Positions 23,872 through 34,375 of a stretch of 64,000 nt of DNA are shown piece by piece (the stretch's first letter is position 1; the number at the start of each line of letters is the position of its first letter). The translations under genes were made by a program, and so were the position numbers. The notes under the pieces are model-generated. The model did not search any database and was not told the origin of the DNA. It saw nothing but the letters and a program-made list of their open reading frames with translations. Origin of the DNA: Diphasiastrum complanatum (taxonomy: Eukaryota > Streptophyta > Lycopodiopsida > Lycopodiales > Lycopodiaceae). The stretch lies in assembly GCA_029204225.1 (NCBI GenBank), contig CM055102.1:43574476-43638475 (forward strand). Direction: 5' to 3'.

Positions 23872-24672
23872 CAGGCTGGCAAGTGTAGTGGAACACGACT
23901 ATTCTTGGCTATAATTATTGGATTTCTGGCAAATTCTCAACTCAACCAAAAAAACTAGATGGAATGATATTATTTTGTAGTAACCTTTTTAAGTCCGACA
24001 AGCTTAGTGGACCCAACTATTGTTGCCTACATGTTAGATTTTTGGTAGGTTCTCAATAGAAGTGAAAAAAATTGATTCAAAATTATTTCCTTACCCTCAC
24101 CTTTCAAGGACTTGCAAGCTTAGTGGACCCAACTATTGTTGATTGGGTGTGGAATTTTAGGTAGATTCTCTATTCATATGAAATTTTTTGTTGAACATAA
24201 ATTCTTTTGCCATCACCTTTCCAAGAATGACAAGCTTAGTGGACCTAATGGTAATTGGATTTTTGGTAAGTTCTCAACTCAAGAAAAAAAAACAAAATAA
24301 AAAAATATTCTCTTGTAGTCACCTTTCTAAAGCCAACAAGCTTAGTTGTCCTAGCTATTGTTGGCTAGGTGCTAGAGTTTTGGTTGGTTCTCACTACACT
24401 TGAAAAAATCTGATAGAAAATGATTACCTTATCATCACCGTTCAAGGACTTACAAGCATCATACCATCACATTTCCAAGGCCGGCAAGCTTAGTAGAACA
24501 CAACTATTCTTGGCTATAGTTATTGTATTTTTGAAAATTCTCAACTCAACTGAAAAAACCAGATGGAATAGTATTATTTTGTAGTCACCTATCTAAGGTC
24601 GGCAAGCTTACTGTTGGCTAGGTATTAGTTTTTTGGTTGGTTCTCAATACATGTGAAAAAATAAAGGACAAT
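23872..24672 (+). repeat. Tandem minisatellite, ~115-bp period, about seven units
   Basis: Units begin near 23,872, 23,990, 24,107, 24,222, 24,328, 24,479 and 24,595. Each carries GRCAAGCTTAGTGGACC or a variant, then AACTATTGTTGGCT, then TTTTTGGTAGGTTCTCAA, an A-rich run, and a CACCTTTC(A/T)AAG-like end. Two units share ATTCTTGGCTATA...AGATGGAAT and alternate with the common type, hinting at a higher-order arrangement. No coding frame persists. The array lies exactly between gypsy fragments F and E. Confidence 0.8.
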
Positions 24673-26889
24673 ATACATCCTTCTTCCGAGAATGCGGTTA
24701 TGGACACTGCTTCAAGAATTGTCCATTGAGACCTGGAACCAGTGCACCACTAAACTTCATTGCAATACAACAACCAGCAGTTCCAACAGGGATGCCACTG
24801 AAAGGGCAACAATTCCATGCTCCTGTGTTAGCCGTTACGCGAGCACAGAAGAGGAAGGAAGTGGCTCCCTCACCAATACCATCGGTCACTGATGACCAAC
24901 TCTTAATTCAACGCCATCTCCGAATGTGAGGGAAGAAAGAAGACAGTATTAGAAAATACGACACTGGGTACAGAGAGCATAAGCGAAGGAAAAAGAGCAA
25001 AAAAGAGACAATCCTACGGAATCTCCAGCTGACAGTGAACGGGAACTGCAAACGGGCTCACCATTGCGCACTGATCATAACGACCGGTTGCATCATCATG
25101 AACCACCTTTTCACATGGTGGAGCCCGAAGAACCATGCACTGAAAGGCTCACAATCTTATTGGCAAGTCGTGTTAGTTTACCTTTCGAAAAATTACTACG
25201 GATTGCGCCACAAGCTAAAAGTCTTTTGGCTGAATGGGCCAAAACGGACGAGGAGCCAGTAGCGCCTGAGCCCATATATTGTACGGGGGCTATGAAGAAA
25301 CAAGTAACATCCTCCACATCGGGACAACGTGGAAAAGTGAGGAACACAACATCACCCTGCTAATCAAACACAAGAGATACGAGGACGAGGCAGCAATAGT
25401 AGATGGAGGATCAGGTGTCAATTTGATCTCCACTACTTTATACGAAAAGTGGGGTTTACAAGGGTTGAAGCCAGCACGATAGCATATCAATCCTGTGTAA
25501 AACCAAAGGGTGTGGTTGCCAATATCCCTGTAAAAATAACTGGCATGCGGTTTGTGATAACCTTTGTAGTCATGGATACAAATTGTATCAAAGAGGCCCA
25601 GATGGAATTCTTTGACGGTGTATTCTTCCTCATGAGACCACCCAAATCATTTCACTTTCACATGAAGGCATGGGTGGAGGCCATTTTGCATCTAACATTA
25701 CAGTTCGCAAGATTCTGCAATCAAGATGTTGGTGGCTAATGATTCATAAGGATACGAAGGAATACCTGATGAAGTGTGATGTGTGTGAAAGGGCAAGGAG
25801 GCCAACGAGATTGAATTATGACCTACTACACCCGATCTTAGCCCAAGCACCATTCGAAAAGTGGGGTTTGGATTACATCGGTCCAATTCACCCTGCAGCA
25901 AGGAGTACCCAGGCTCGATACATAATCGTAGCCACCGACTATCTCACCAAGTGGGTCGAAGCCAAGGTAGTATGAGTAGCTGATGCTAGGACAACTGTCA
26001 AGTTCCTTTATGAAAATATCATTGTGCACTTTGGATGCCCGATGGAGATAGTCAGCGATCGCGGAACTCATTTCATCAATGAGACCATCAAGGTCCTGTT
26101 GGAGAAATTCTTCGTGAATAGAACCAGTACGTCTTATTATCCTCGTGGTAATGGGCAAGCATAATCATCCAATAAGATCCTATATAGCGTGCTCACGAAA
26201 ACAGTTGAAGCTAGTATATCAGATTGGGAACACAAGTTGCATGTTGCTCTGTGGGTTGCATGTTGCTCTGTGGGCATTCTGGACAACATATAATGCATAT
26301 ATATATATATATATATATAGATATATATATATATATACGATCCAAATGGGCGGAATGCGGCACCCCTCTGGACAAGATCACGATTCAAAATTTCAATTGG
26401 CCATGAATTCCATCAGAGCATGGTTGGGATACGGATGTAGATGTCCGAAGGGCTCTCACCATATTTGCCAATAAATATTTCAACTGTCCTGATCCAACAA
26501 TCCACGCGACAACCACTTATGCCCGAGACTTAGAGCATTTAATGGGGATTGAAACCAAGTGGGACAATTTTCTCTCCTCCATATTCTTTGATCCTAATAA
26601 GGTGCTTGCCTTCGACAAAGTCGAAGATCAACTGCCCGTCGCTCGAGATATCATCGAGCTGCATTCCTTGGCGATCCCTGGATGCGCAGATTCCAAGCGT
26701 GGGTCGACCAAGACTGGCTGACAGGAGTCCACAAGTCCCTTCACACGCCCAAGGACTTGAAGAAACTGGACCGCATTAATTTTATGGAAGACGTCACAGG
26801 CTACCTGATCCACCAGAGGCGGGCCAAGAAGACTCTTTACTAAACCAGCAAAGTGTCGAGGGACCGACACTACTTCAAGCCATGGGTCC
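24673..26889 (+). pseudogene. Gypsy element E internal region: gag end, protease, integrase, accessory ORF end; RT deleted
   Basis: The plus strand starts at a gag zinc knuckle, ECGYGHCFKNCPLRPGTS (24,690). Protease follows: VDGGSGVNLISTTLYEKWGL at about 25,400, with the DGGS active-site form of plant gypsy elements. Shortly after IKEAQMEFFDG (about 25,615) the sequence jumps to an integrase zinc region (GGHFASNITVRKIL, CDVCERARRPTRLNYD), so RT and RNase H are deleted. The integrase core follows: WGLDYIGPI, ATDYLTKWVEA, FGCPMEIVSDRGTHF. A second jump at the AT repeat near 26,296 leads to the C-terminal part of the accessory ORF (GTPLDKITIQNFNWP, ARDLEHLMGIETKWDNF, FHTPKDLKKLDR-like), which runs to the 3' LTR. 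Several stops are present. Confidence 0.9.
26296..26337 (+). repeat. (AT)n microsatellite
   Basis: About 40 bp of AT with one interrupting G at about 26,320. It sits exactly at the deletion join between integrase and the accessory ORF in gypsy element E. Confidence 0.9.
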
Positions 26890-27485
26890 TGTTGGGGGTA
26901 TTCCGAATGAATTGTAAATAAATAATATTGGCCACTAAAATGTGTTGCGAGGGCATGGCATCCTGCGCGTATAAGCCCATGGCCCAATGAGCACACAAGT
27001 TGAGTTGTAAATAAAATAATAGACTTGGGCCCCTTTGTAAATAAAATAAAACTTGAGGCCCAAAGTCAATTTTAAACTTAGAGTTTACTTTTTTAGAGTT
27101 GGGACCAATTTTGGACTCACATGAATATTGTGATTTCCAATGTACTTTTTGTGGACCCTTGGATCAAGTTGGGTCCAAGATGAATGAATAGGGTCAATAT
27201 AAATATAAGCCAATAGGACTTTGGGGCAAGGGCCTTTCCCATTTATAAAAAGACACCATTTGTACTCTATTTCCATGCTTAACCACTTTTTGGAGAGAAG
27301 CATCCTCATTTGCTATTCACTACTTGCTAATGCCTTTGATTGTGTTTCCATTGCTTTCTATTTTCATGTTGATTGGTTGTCTTAGTTAATGTTTCTCCAT
27401 TAGCAAGCATAAGGAGCATTTGAGCTAACCTCCACTCTCACTCTTTGTCTCTCTCTTTCTCTCTTCTCTTCTCTCAATCTCTTCT
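26890..27485 (+). repeat. 3' LTR of gypsy element E (plus orientation), truncated
   Basis: It begins TGTTGGGGGTATTCC and is the reverse complement, base by base, of the LTRs on the minus-strand copies (for example GGCATCCTGCGCGTATAAGC versus the GCTTATACGCGCAGGATG side of LTR F). Homology stops in the pyrimidine-rich CTCTTCTCTCAATCTCTTCT near 27,485; about 220 bp of the LTR end are missing and LINE sequence starts. Confidence 0.85.
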
Positions 27486-27499
27486 AATCTTCCCTTTCC

Positions 27500-29530
27500 T
27501 TTCACCTACAATTATGATGAAGAAGGTTAGCAACATATAGCAGCCCTGGGCCCAGCGGCTCCCAAAACCGGAGGAAGAATTCCGAGATAACCCCATCAGG
27601 CCCCGGGGTTTTGCCAAGAGGCAAAGAGAGAAGAGCAGCATGCAGCTCAAACAAAGAAAAGGAAGCATCCAGCAAGGCAGCCTGTTGAGCGGAGAGCAGA
27701 CGCTCAGCACGACAAAAGCAATGAAGACGGAGAGGGTCAGGGGCCAAAGCTGGCTCAAATGAACGAAAGATTGGAAAGAACGCGTGGAGCAGAGAGGAGA
27801 GCACCAGAGACAGAGAGAGAGTGAATAAATGATGAAGAATGCTTGCGCCATAAGACTCGAAAGAAAAAGAAAGAGGGCAGATCTCTTTGACGGAGCCAAC
27901 TGAGTTTGGAACGAAGCATCAAGCCAGTGGCAAGGTGGTAGTCGTGGCGACGCAGAATGACCTGGCAGCACAGATGAAGGTCCGAATAGAGCGTGGAGTC
28001 CTTGGGGGAAGTCTAGGCCGCAATTATTCCTTGAAGAAGGGTCACTGCCAAGGAACGGAGCCGGGAATGAGAACGAGAAAGGGGGCCACTAGCGTGCCGG
28101 AGAGAATAGGAGGGAAGAGTTCATGTCGTAAGGAGAGTGAAAAGAGTCAGTCGGAAGGGCGAGGAAGGAACACCGGAGCAGCACAGGCTTGTGGTCAGAA
28201 AGAGTGGTGAGTTGATGAGTCTTAGCGTCCAAGAGATGAAGCCAATTAAAAAAGAAGAGAGATAGAAACGGTCCAACTTGGCCGAGCAAAATGACGGTCC
28301 CAGCTTGCAATTAGTCCAAGTGTGATGCGAGAACTGTTATAAAACATGAGAGGCATCAAGCAGAGAGTGAGAGGACTGAAAGGAAGACCAAGTCGCATAT
28401 TCAGAAGGCAAGATAGCATGTGGCCCATCAGAAGGGTCAAGATACATATTAAAGTCCCCCAAAACAATCAAGCAATCATTTGGAACAGGCGGCAAGGAAG
28501 ATCAAAAGTCAATGTGTTTAGAAACAAGGAAAGGGGCATAGAGGTTGAGAACAGAGAAGGTAAAACCAAGCTTGTGAAGGCGAAGAAGGACCCACCTGCC
28601 AACTGAGTCAAAAGAAGAGGAGAGCACCTGCCAGTCACAAGAAACAGGCATTAGAACTCCCCCTCGAGTGTCCTGAGTAGGAGAAACACCATAATGTCAG
28701 GAGGCCGCAAACTTCTTAATGAGGCAATGCTGATTAAATTCCCGCAGTTTTGTCTCTTGCAATGCAATGAGGACATTCTTGGAAGGATAAGAGGCTAGGA
28801 CCTGAGCCATACAGGTGTGATGCACCAAATCATTCAGGCCACGCACATTCCAAGAGTACAGATTCATGTAGAGGGTGCAGAAAGAGGAGTAGAAGAGAAA
28901 GGCTACCACAGTGAGGGAGTATCCCGTGCCACCAACTCAGGAAGGAGTTTGGCCCGTAAATCCCGCTTCACTATAGTTAGTCTGTTAGAGGCCTTAGATG
29001 TCGTCGACCGCTTCTTAGTGATGGTTGCAGCCGCAAGCACCTCTGCAGACAAGACCGCCGAAGAGGGCACCCGCGAGGATGGGCTGGTATGCACAGCCAT
29101 GGACAGAGAGGGCGTTGTTTGGGAAGTGGATATCAGCCCCTGCCTCGAGGCCAATGGCGGCACCTACTGGTTGATCCTCAAGATAATCTGCCCAGTGAGT
29201 CAACTCAACAGTCTGAGGAACAAAGTTCAAACCCACGGCCAAAAGAGATTGTGTGGCAGTGAGAGTGGTTGATAGCACAGGTTCCATAGCCGCCGAGAAA
29301 GGCTTCAAGGGGTATGTCTCTGGATCCGGCTGCTGGGCCCGGGCAAGACCGTAACCATTCCCGCAGTAGGAGGCACAGGCTGAAATGAGCAGGTGGCTTG
29401 TCCAAGCATCGAGAGGACCGGCCCAACATTGGGGGCACGTCCAGAGGTGTAGGCAGCAGAGGAGGCAAAGAAGATGCCTCTGGAATAGGCTTGAGGAACA
29501 GCCCAGGCCGGTTGGAATCCATCAAAGCAT
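27500..29530 (-). mobile_element. LINE 5' half: ORF1 end, AP-type endonuclease and start of RT, degenerate
   Basis: On the minus strand, about 29,300-29,010 is a frame that may be the end of ORF1 (weak). From about 28,850 the apurinic-type endonuclease begins: LYSWNVRGLNDLVHH, then LIALQETKLREF, then VLGDFNMYLD at about 28,460, and LSDHKPVLL at about 28,205. These are the metal-binding and catalytic blocks of LINE endonucleases. At about 27,600, LGKTPGPDGVISEFFLRFW is the first RT block. Frames are divided by stops and shifts. It ends abruptly against the gypsy LTR near 27,490. Its right end at 29,565 is the left flank of the 26-kb nested copia insertion. Confidence 0.8.
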
Positions 29531-29565
29531 TCTTGTTTTTTTGTTTAGCAGGTCGACAACGGTTA

Positions 29566-30402
29566 TGTCAATTTACAGCAAAATGGACCAAGAATAGATC
29601 TAAATCAAATCCACAAGTGTGATTGGATGTTAGATTAGATCAACCTATCAATCTACACAATATTAGATAGCATTTAGATCAAATCTAGATGAAGAAATCT
29701 AACCAGAACAATCATTTATGACCAAAACTTGAGCTTGCTGGTTTCACACATGTGAAAACCTGTCAGAGTACGGACAGTAGGCTGAGTATGAAGTATTCTA
29801 AGCTAATAACCCAATCAATGCATAAAATAGCAAGACAAATAGAGAGATTACTCAAAAAAATGCACCAAAACCAAGATTTAGCTTCCATATCAATTATGGC
29901 CAAATGAGCCACTATATATACACAAGAGCTCATGTTTACTCAGCTGATTTTGCACGTGTGAGAGTGCCTACTCATCAAAGGATCCACCAATAATCATCAA
30001 TATGGCACATGGACCAAGTTTCCTAACTTATAGCCACCTCCCTTGATTTTAGGCAATTTTCCTAATTTATAGGGACTCGCACAAATATCTACTACAAGCT
30101 GGATCTCACCTACTACTGATGTTTTGACACATGTGAGCAGTCCTTGGCATGTGTGAGATCACTCCTATCCATGTAAAATGCTTTTCCTACCAATAAAATG
30201 ATGTCAAGTGGCATATATCTAGAAAACTAGATTTTGGCCATTTTAGCCAGTAGATCTCAAATGAAATGGTATGTACAACCTATATGACTAATCTAGATGA
30301 TAATTGCATTTAATTCACACGTGGGAACAGGCTCCACACATGTGTAAACATAATATGTACATGATTTTGGCCTAGATCAAGCATGATTTTGACATTTTCA
30401 CA
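29566..30402 (-). repeat. Copia D 3' LTR (left copy)
   Basis: 837 bp reading TGTCAATTTACAGC at the left edge and GACATTTTCACA at the right edge on the plus strand. A short purine-rich tract on the minus strand (GATTTTGAGGAGGAG, 30,403-30,417) abuts it and is the polypurine tract. By eye it is in the mid-90s percent identical to the right copy. Confidence 0.92.
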
Positions 30403-30419
30403 CTCCTCCTCAAAATCTA

Positions 30420-32374
30420 GCCTGGTAAATCTAGTATACATCTATCTACAACTCCAAGTGCTAATCTTAACTTCACAAATGGATTCTTTGCCAATGGTTT
30501 GGTAAGTATATCAGCAACACAATCTGAAGATGAAACATGGATGAGCTTAAACTCCTTTGCTTGTACCTTCTCTCTCACAAAGTGATGTGAAATCTCAATG
30601 TGCTTGGTTCAAGCATGGAAGATTGGATTGTTGGCAAGTTGTTGGGCTGCTTGATTGTCACAATAAATGCATGGAATATCTTCAGCCTTGATCACTTGAA
30701 GCTCCCCAATAGTTTTCTTAGCCATAGGATCTCCTTTGTTGTTGTTGTCATAGCTTTATATTCGGATTCGGTTGATAAAAGTGAGATAGTATCTTGCTTT
30801 TTGGAAAGCCAAGATATGACTCCTCCACATAGGAATGTAGCAAAGGCACTTGTGGATCTTCTATCCACTTTGTCACCTGCAAAATCTGAGTCCGATTATG
30901 CTCTCAAACAAAGATTAGTCCCTTGATATACTATGCCAAAGTTTCTAGTAGCCGAGATGTACCTTAACACTCTTTTGGCACTCTTGCAATGACATATTAG
31001 TGGACTTTGCATGTATTCACTCAATTTGCCGACACAAAAGCTAAGATCTGGTCTAGTGATGGTCAAATAGATCAAGAAACCAATAAGTTTCCTATAGGTA
31101 GTGATTTTCTCAAAGGATGCTTCATCACTTTCCTTAGAAACTTTTACATTTAGTTCCATGGGAGTTTCAACTCCTTTACAATCTTTCTTGCCAAACTTTT
31201 CTAAGATGGATCTAGCATACTTAGATTGACATGTGAAAGTAGAATCATTGCATCTAGTAACTTCTATTCCAAGTATGACCTCTAGAAGTCCTAGATCTAC
31301 CATTTTAAACTCACTAGACAAGGAAATTTTTACATCTTTAATGCCATCATGATGTATTACAATGATGGTTCATAAGAACTTACAACAAATCCAATGGAAA
31401 TAAGATAAGAATGCAACCTAGAGTACCAAGCTCTAGGTGCTTGCTTGAGTCCATAAAGACTCTTCTTCAAAAAGCACACTTTGTCTTCTTCTCCATCTTT
31501 GATGAAGCCCTCGGGTTGGCACATGTAAATTTCCTCCTCCAAGAATCCATTCAAGAAAGCATTTGTCACATCAAGTTGAAAGAGCTCCCACTTGAAAGAA
31601 GTAGCAAGGCATATGATCAATCTAATGGTTACAAGCTTTGCAACAAGAGCAAAGGTTTCATCATAATCTATGCCTTTGACTTGTAATAAACCTTTTGCTA
31701 CAAGTCTTGCTTTATACTTATGAATGGAACCATCTTGATTATACATCAATCTATATATCCATTTACAAGTAAGAGGCTTCTTTATTAGTCATTCTATTAC
31801 ATAGAAAATTTGCACATAAAATAGCTTCTCCCCAAAATGAAATAGGAAGTGTTGCATCTAATCTCAATACTTTAGCACACTCACATAGTGTTCTATTTTT
31901 CCTTTCGGCCACCCCATTTTGTTGTGGGGTGTATGTGCAAGTAAACTCTCTTCTAATGCCATTAGTTTGACAAAACTCTTTCATACCACTGGAGATGTAC
32001 TCCCCTCCATTATCACATCTTAATACTTTCAAGCTAGCATTAAGTTGCTTTTTTACAAGAGTTCTGAACTTCACAAAGGTTTCAAACACTTCACTTTTCT
32101 TAGACAAGAGGTAAATCCAAAAGTATTTTGATTTATCATCAATAAAAGTGACATACATAAGAGCTCCCCCATTAGATTCATGTGAAAAAGAGTGAACATC
32201 CGAGTGAATAAGATCAAGAGGAGAGTTAGATCTTGTCAAAGATCTCTTGAAAGGGCGCTTATGAGAGTTAGATCTTGTCAAAGATCTCTTGAAAGGGCTT
32301 ATGTAATTTGACATTCTGAATAGATTGAGAGGGTCTGCGAGAGTTCTTACTGGAAAGATTTGTTGGATCTTCAC
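30420..32374 (-). pseudogene. Copia D pol remainder: integrase core, RT, RNase H
   Basis: On the minus strand, integrase runs from about 32,300: LDLIHSDVHSF, FIDDKSKYFWIYLL, RCDNGGEYIS and TPQQNGVAERKNRTLCE. RT runs about 31,749-31,000: QDGSIHKYKARLVAKG, MCQPEGFI, LYGLKQAPRAWYSRL, and LGIEVTRCN after a disrupted YVDD region near 31,340. RNase H lies about 30,895-30,450 with DRRSTSAF- and STESEYKAM-like pieces. Stops and shifts break it into at least four frames. At 32,220-32,300 the block coding KRSLTRSN is duplicated in tandem (about 50 bp), immediately before the gypsy join. Confidence 0.88.
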
Positions 32375-33119
32375 TTTTTAGTGATTTTTTTGCACTTAAA
32401 TCCAATTTTCGGCTCCTTGGAATCAAACTAACTCTCGCAAGCTCTTCTGTGTCCTGGTCTCACTAAGATGGAACTTCAGAATCCTCTGCGAGAGTTCTTG
32501 ACCACTTGAACTGGAAATTTCACTATATGCGAGGGTTCATTGGTACTTTCCCATCTTTTTTTCACTTGGAACTCTTGCACAGGCACTTAATCATCAAACT
32601 AACTCTTGCAAGCTTCTCTGTGTCCTAGTCTCACTGAGATGGAACTTCAGAGGGCTCTACGAGAGTTCTTATGAAGATTTGAATTTTTTTGGATTTTTTC
32701 AAAGGTTTTTTGAAATTTTTTATGATTTTTCTCTGATTTTTACAATCTGCTTGGAACTAACTTTTGCAGGCTTCTATGCAAGTCTGGGACAGTACCCTGG
32801 AGCTGTTGCCAATCATGCAAGAGTTAATTCCCACTGATTCTAGAGATATAAAAATCTGATGAATTTTTTGGCTCTTTTTCCCTCCAAAATACAGATTGGT
32901 GTGTTTTTTGAGTTTTTTGGATAATTGGTTTGGGTTTCAAGCCCTTAGAGATTGTTCAGGGCCTCCACTACCCTCTCACACCTCCCCCGCTAGCTGTGAA
33001 CAGTCCAAACACAAAAAAAATACAGAAAACTAACTCTAAACTCCCAAAAATCTACCTAAACTACTCTAAAAAACAAGGAAATAGCTAAAATGCAACTAAA
33101 CCAGTTAGTGGAAACATAT
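32302..33119 (-). other. Gypsy A second-copy leader, truncated
   Basis: Closely matches 45,838-46,655, including AACTCTCGCA/TGCGAGAGTT motifs, and ends abruptly at 32,302 against copia D integrase sequence. No gag follows. It belongs to a second, mostly deleted gypsy unit. Confidence 0.85.
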
Positions 33120-33136
33120 CCCCGGCATCAGCGCCA
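33120..33136 (-). other. Gypsy A primer-binding site, second copy
   Basis: On the minus strand TGGCGCTGATGCCGGGG, one base different from the copy at 46,656-46,672, one base away from the LTR end at 33,138. Confidence 0.85.
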
Positions 33137-33902
33137 CTGTGTAGTCGAAGATCTCTCGTAGTATTGCCCTTCCGCCTGTCAACAAAAGTTAGATCACTGG
33201 ATAGGTGCCTAACTATGCATAGATGGTACTTTTAGTTAAATTCTTACTTTTTCCCTTAACTCTACTCACCACTATACTACTCCTCTTTAACTCTACTCCT
33301 CTACACTAACATTCATCATAGTTTTGGTTGAAGGGAAGGGATGGAGAAGAAGAGATTGAGAAGAGAAGAGAAAGAGAGAGAAAGAGAGTGAGGGTGGAGG
33401 TTAGCTCAAATGCTCCTTATGCTTGCTAATGGAAAAACATTCACTATGGCAAACAATAAAACATGGAAATGGAAAGCAATAGAAAACACAACCAAGAGCA
33501 ATAGCAAGTAGTGAATAGCAAATGAGGATGCTTCTCTTCCAAAAATGATAGAGTTTCCTCCTTCTCATTAAGCATGGAAATAGTGTACAAATGGTGTCTT
33601 TTTATAAAATGGGGAAGGCCCTTGCCCCTCAATCTTATTGGCTAATATTCACAATGATCCTAACCATTCATCTTGGACCCAACTTGATCCAAGGGTCCAC
33701 AAAAAGTACATTAGAAATTACAAGATTCATGTGAGTCCCAATTTGGACCCAACTCTAAAAAGTGATCTCTAAGTTTAAAAATGACATTGGGCCTCTAGTT
33801 TTATTTTAATTACAAGGCCCAAGTCAAGTTTATTTTATTTACAACTTCAATTGCGTGCTCATTGGGCCATGAGCTTATACACGCAGGATGCCATGCCCTC
33901 GC

Positions 33903-34375
33903 AGTTGAAATTCTGTTAGGATCTAGTGCAATATGCAGATCACATCACACAATCACCGTAGCCACTCCTCACAAGCTCTCAAAGATGGCACAACAAAAGT
34001 TAAGTCTATTATGAAGAAACACTGTACATATAGCAAAGCCCCAAACTGCATGGACTCAACAGGTGTCACTAAACTGGCCTACCACCTGCCAAACTAGAGT
34101 TAGGCCCAATATGGCCACATATACTGACAAACCCAGGACATGCCCCTGAGTATAGCATAATGAACTCAAAATCACTGTACAGGCTAATTTCTTCCTACGT
34201 GTGGCTACCCGGCTAACCCAAGTAGCCGTCTACGGGATCAGTGCCCGATCAATATATCCTAATGGGTCACGTCCCGATCACAACCATATATAGTATACCA
34301 AATAAATTGTACAGTAATTACATCATCACATTTAGAGCTTATACTAATGAATCAGATCAAAACTGATTTCTAACT
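33903..34375 (-). repeat. 3' LTR of the non-coding element
   Basis: On the plus strand it runs AGTTGAAATTCTG to CTGATTTCTAACT. A purine tract on the minus strand (CTTAAGGGAGAG) abuts its inner edge at 34,376 and serves as polypurine tract. Confidence 0.9.
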
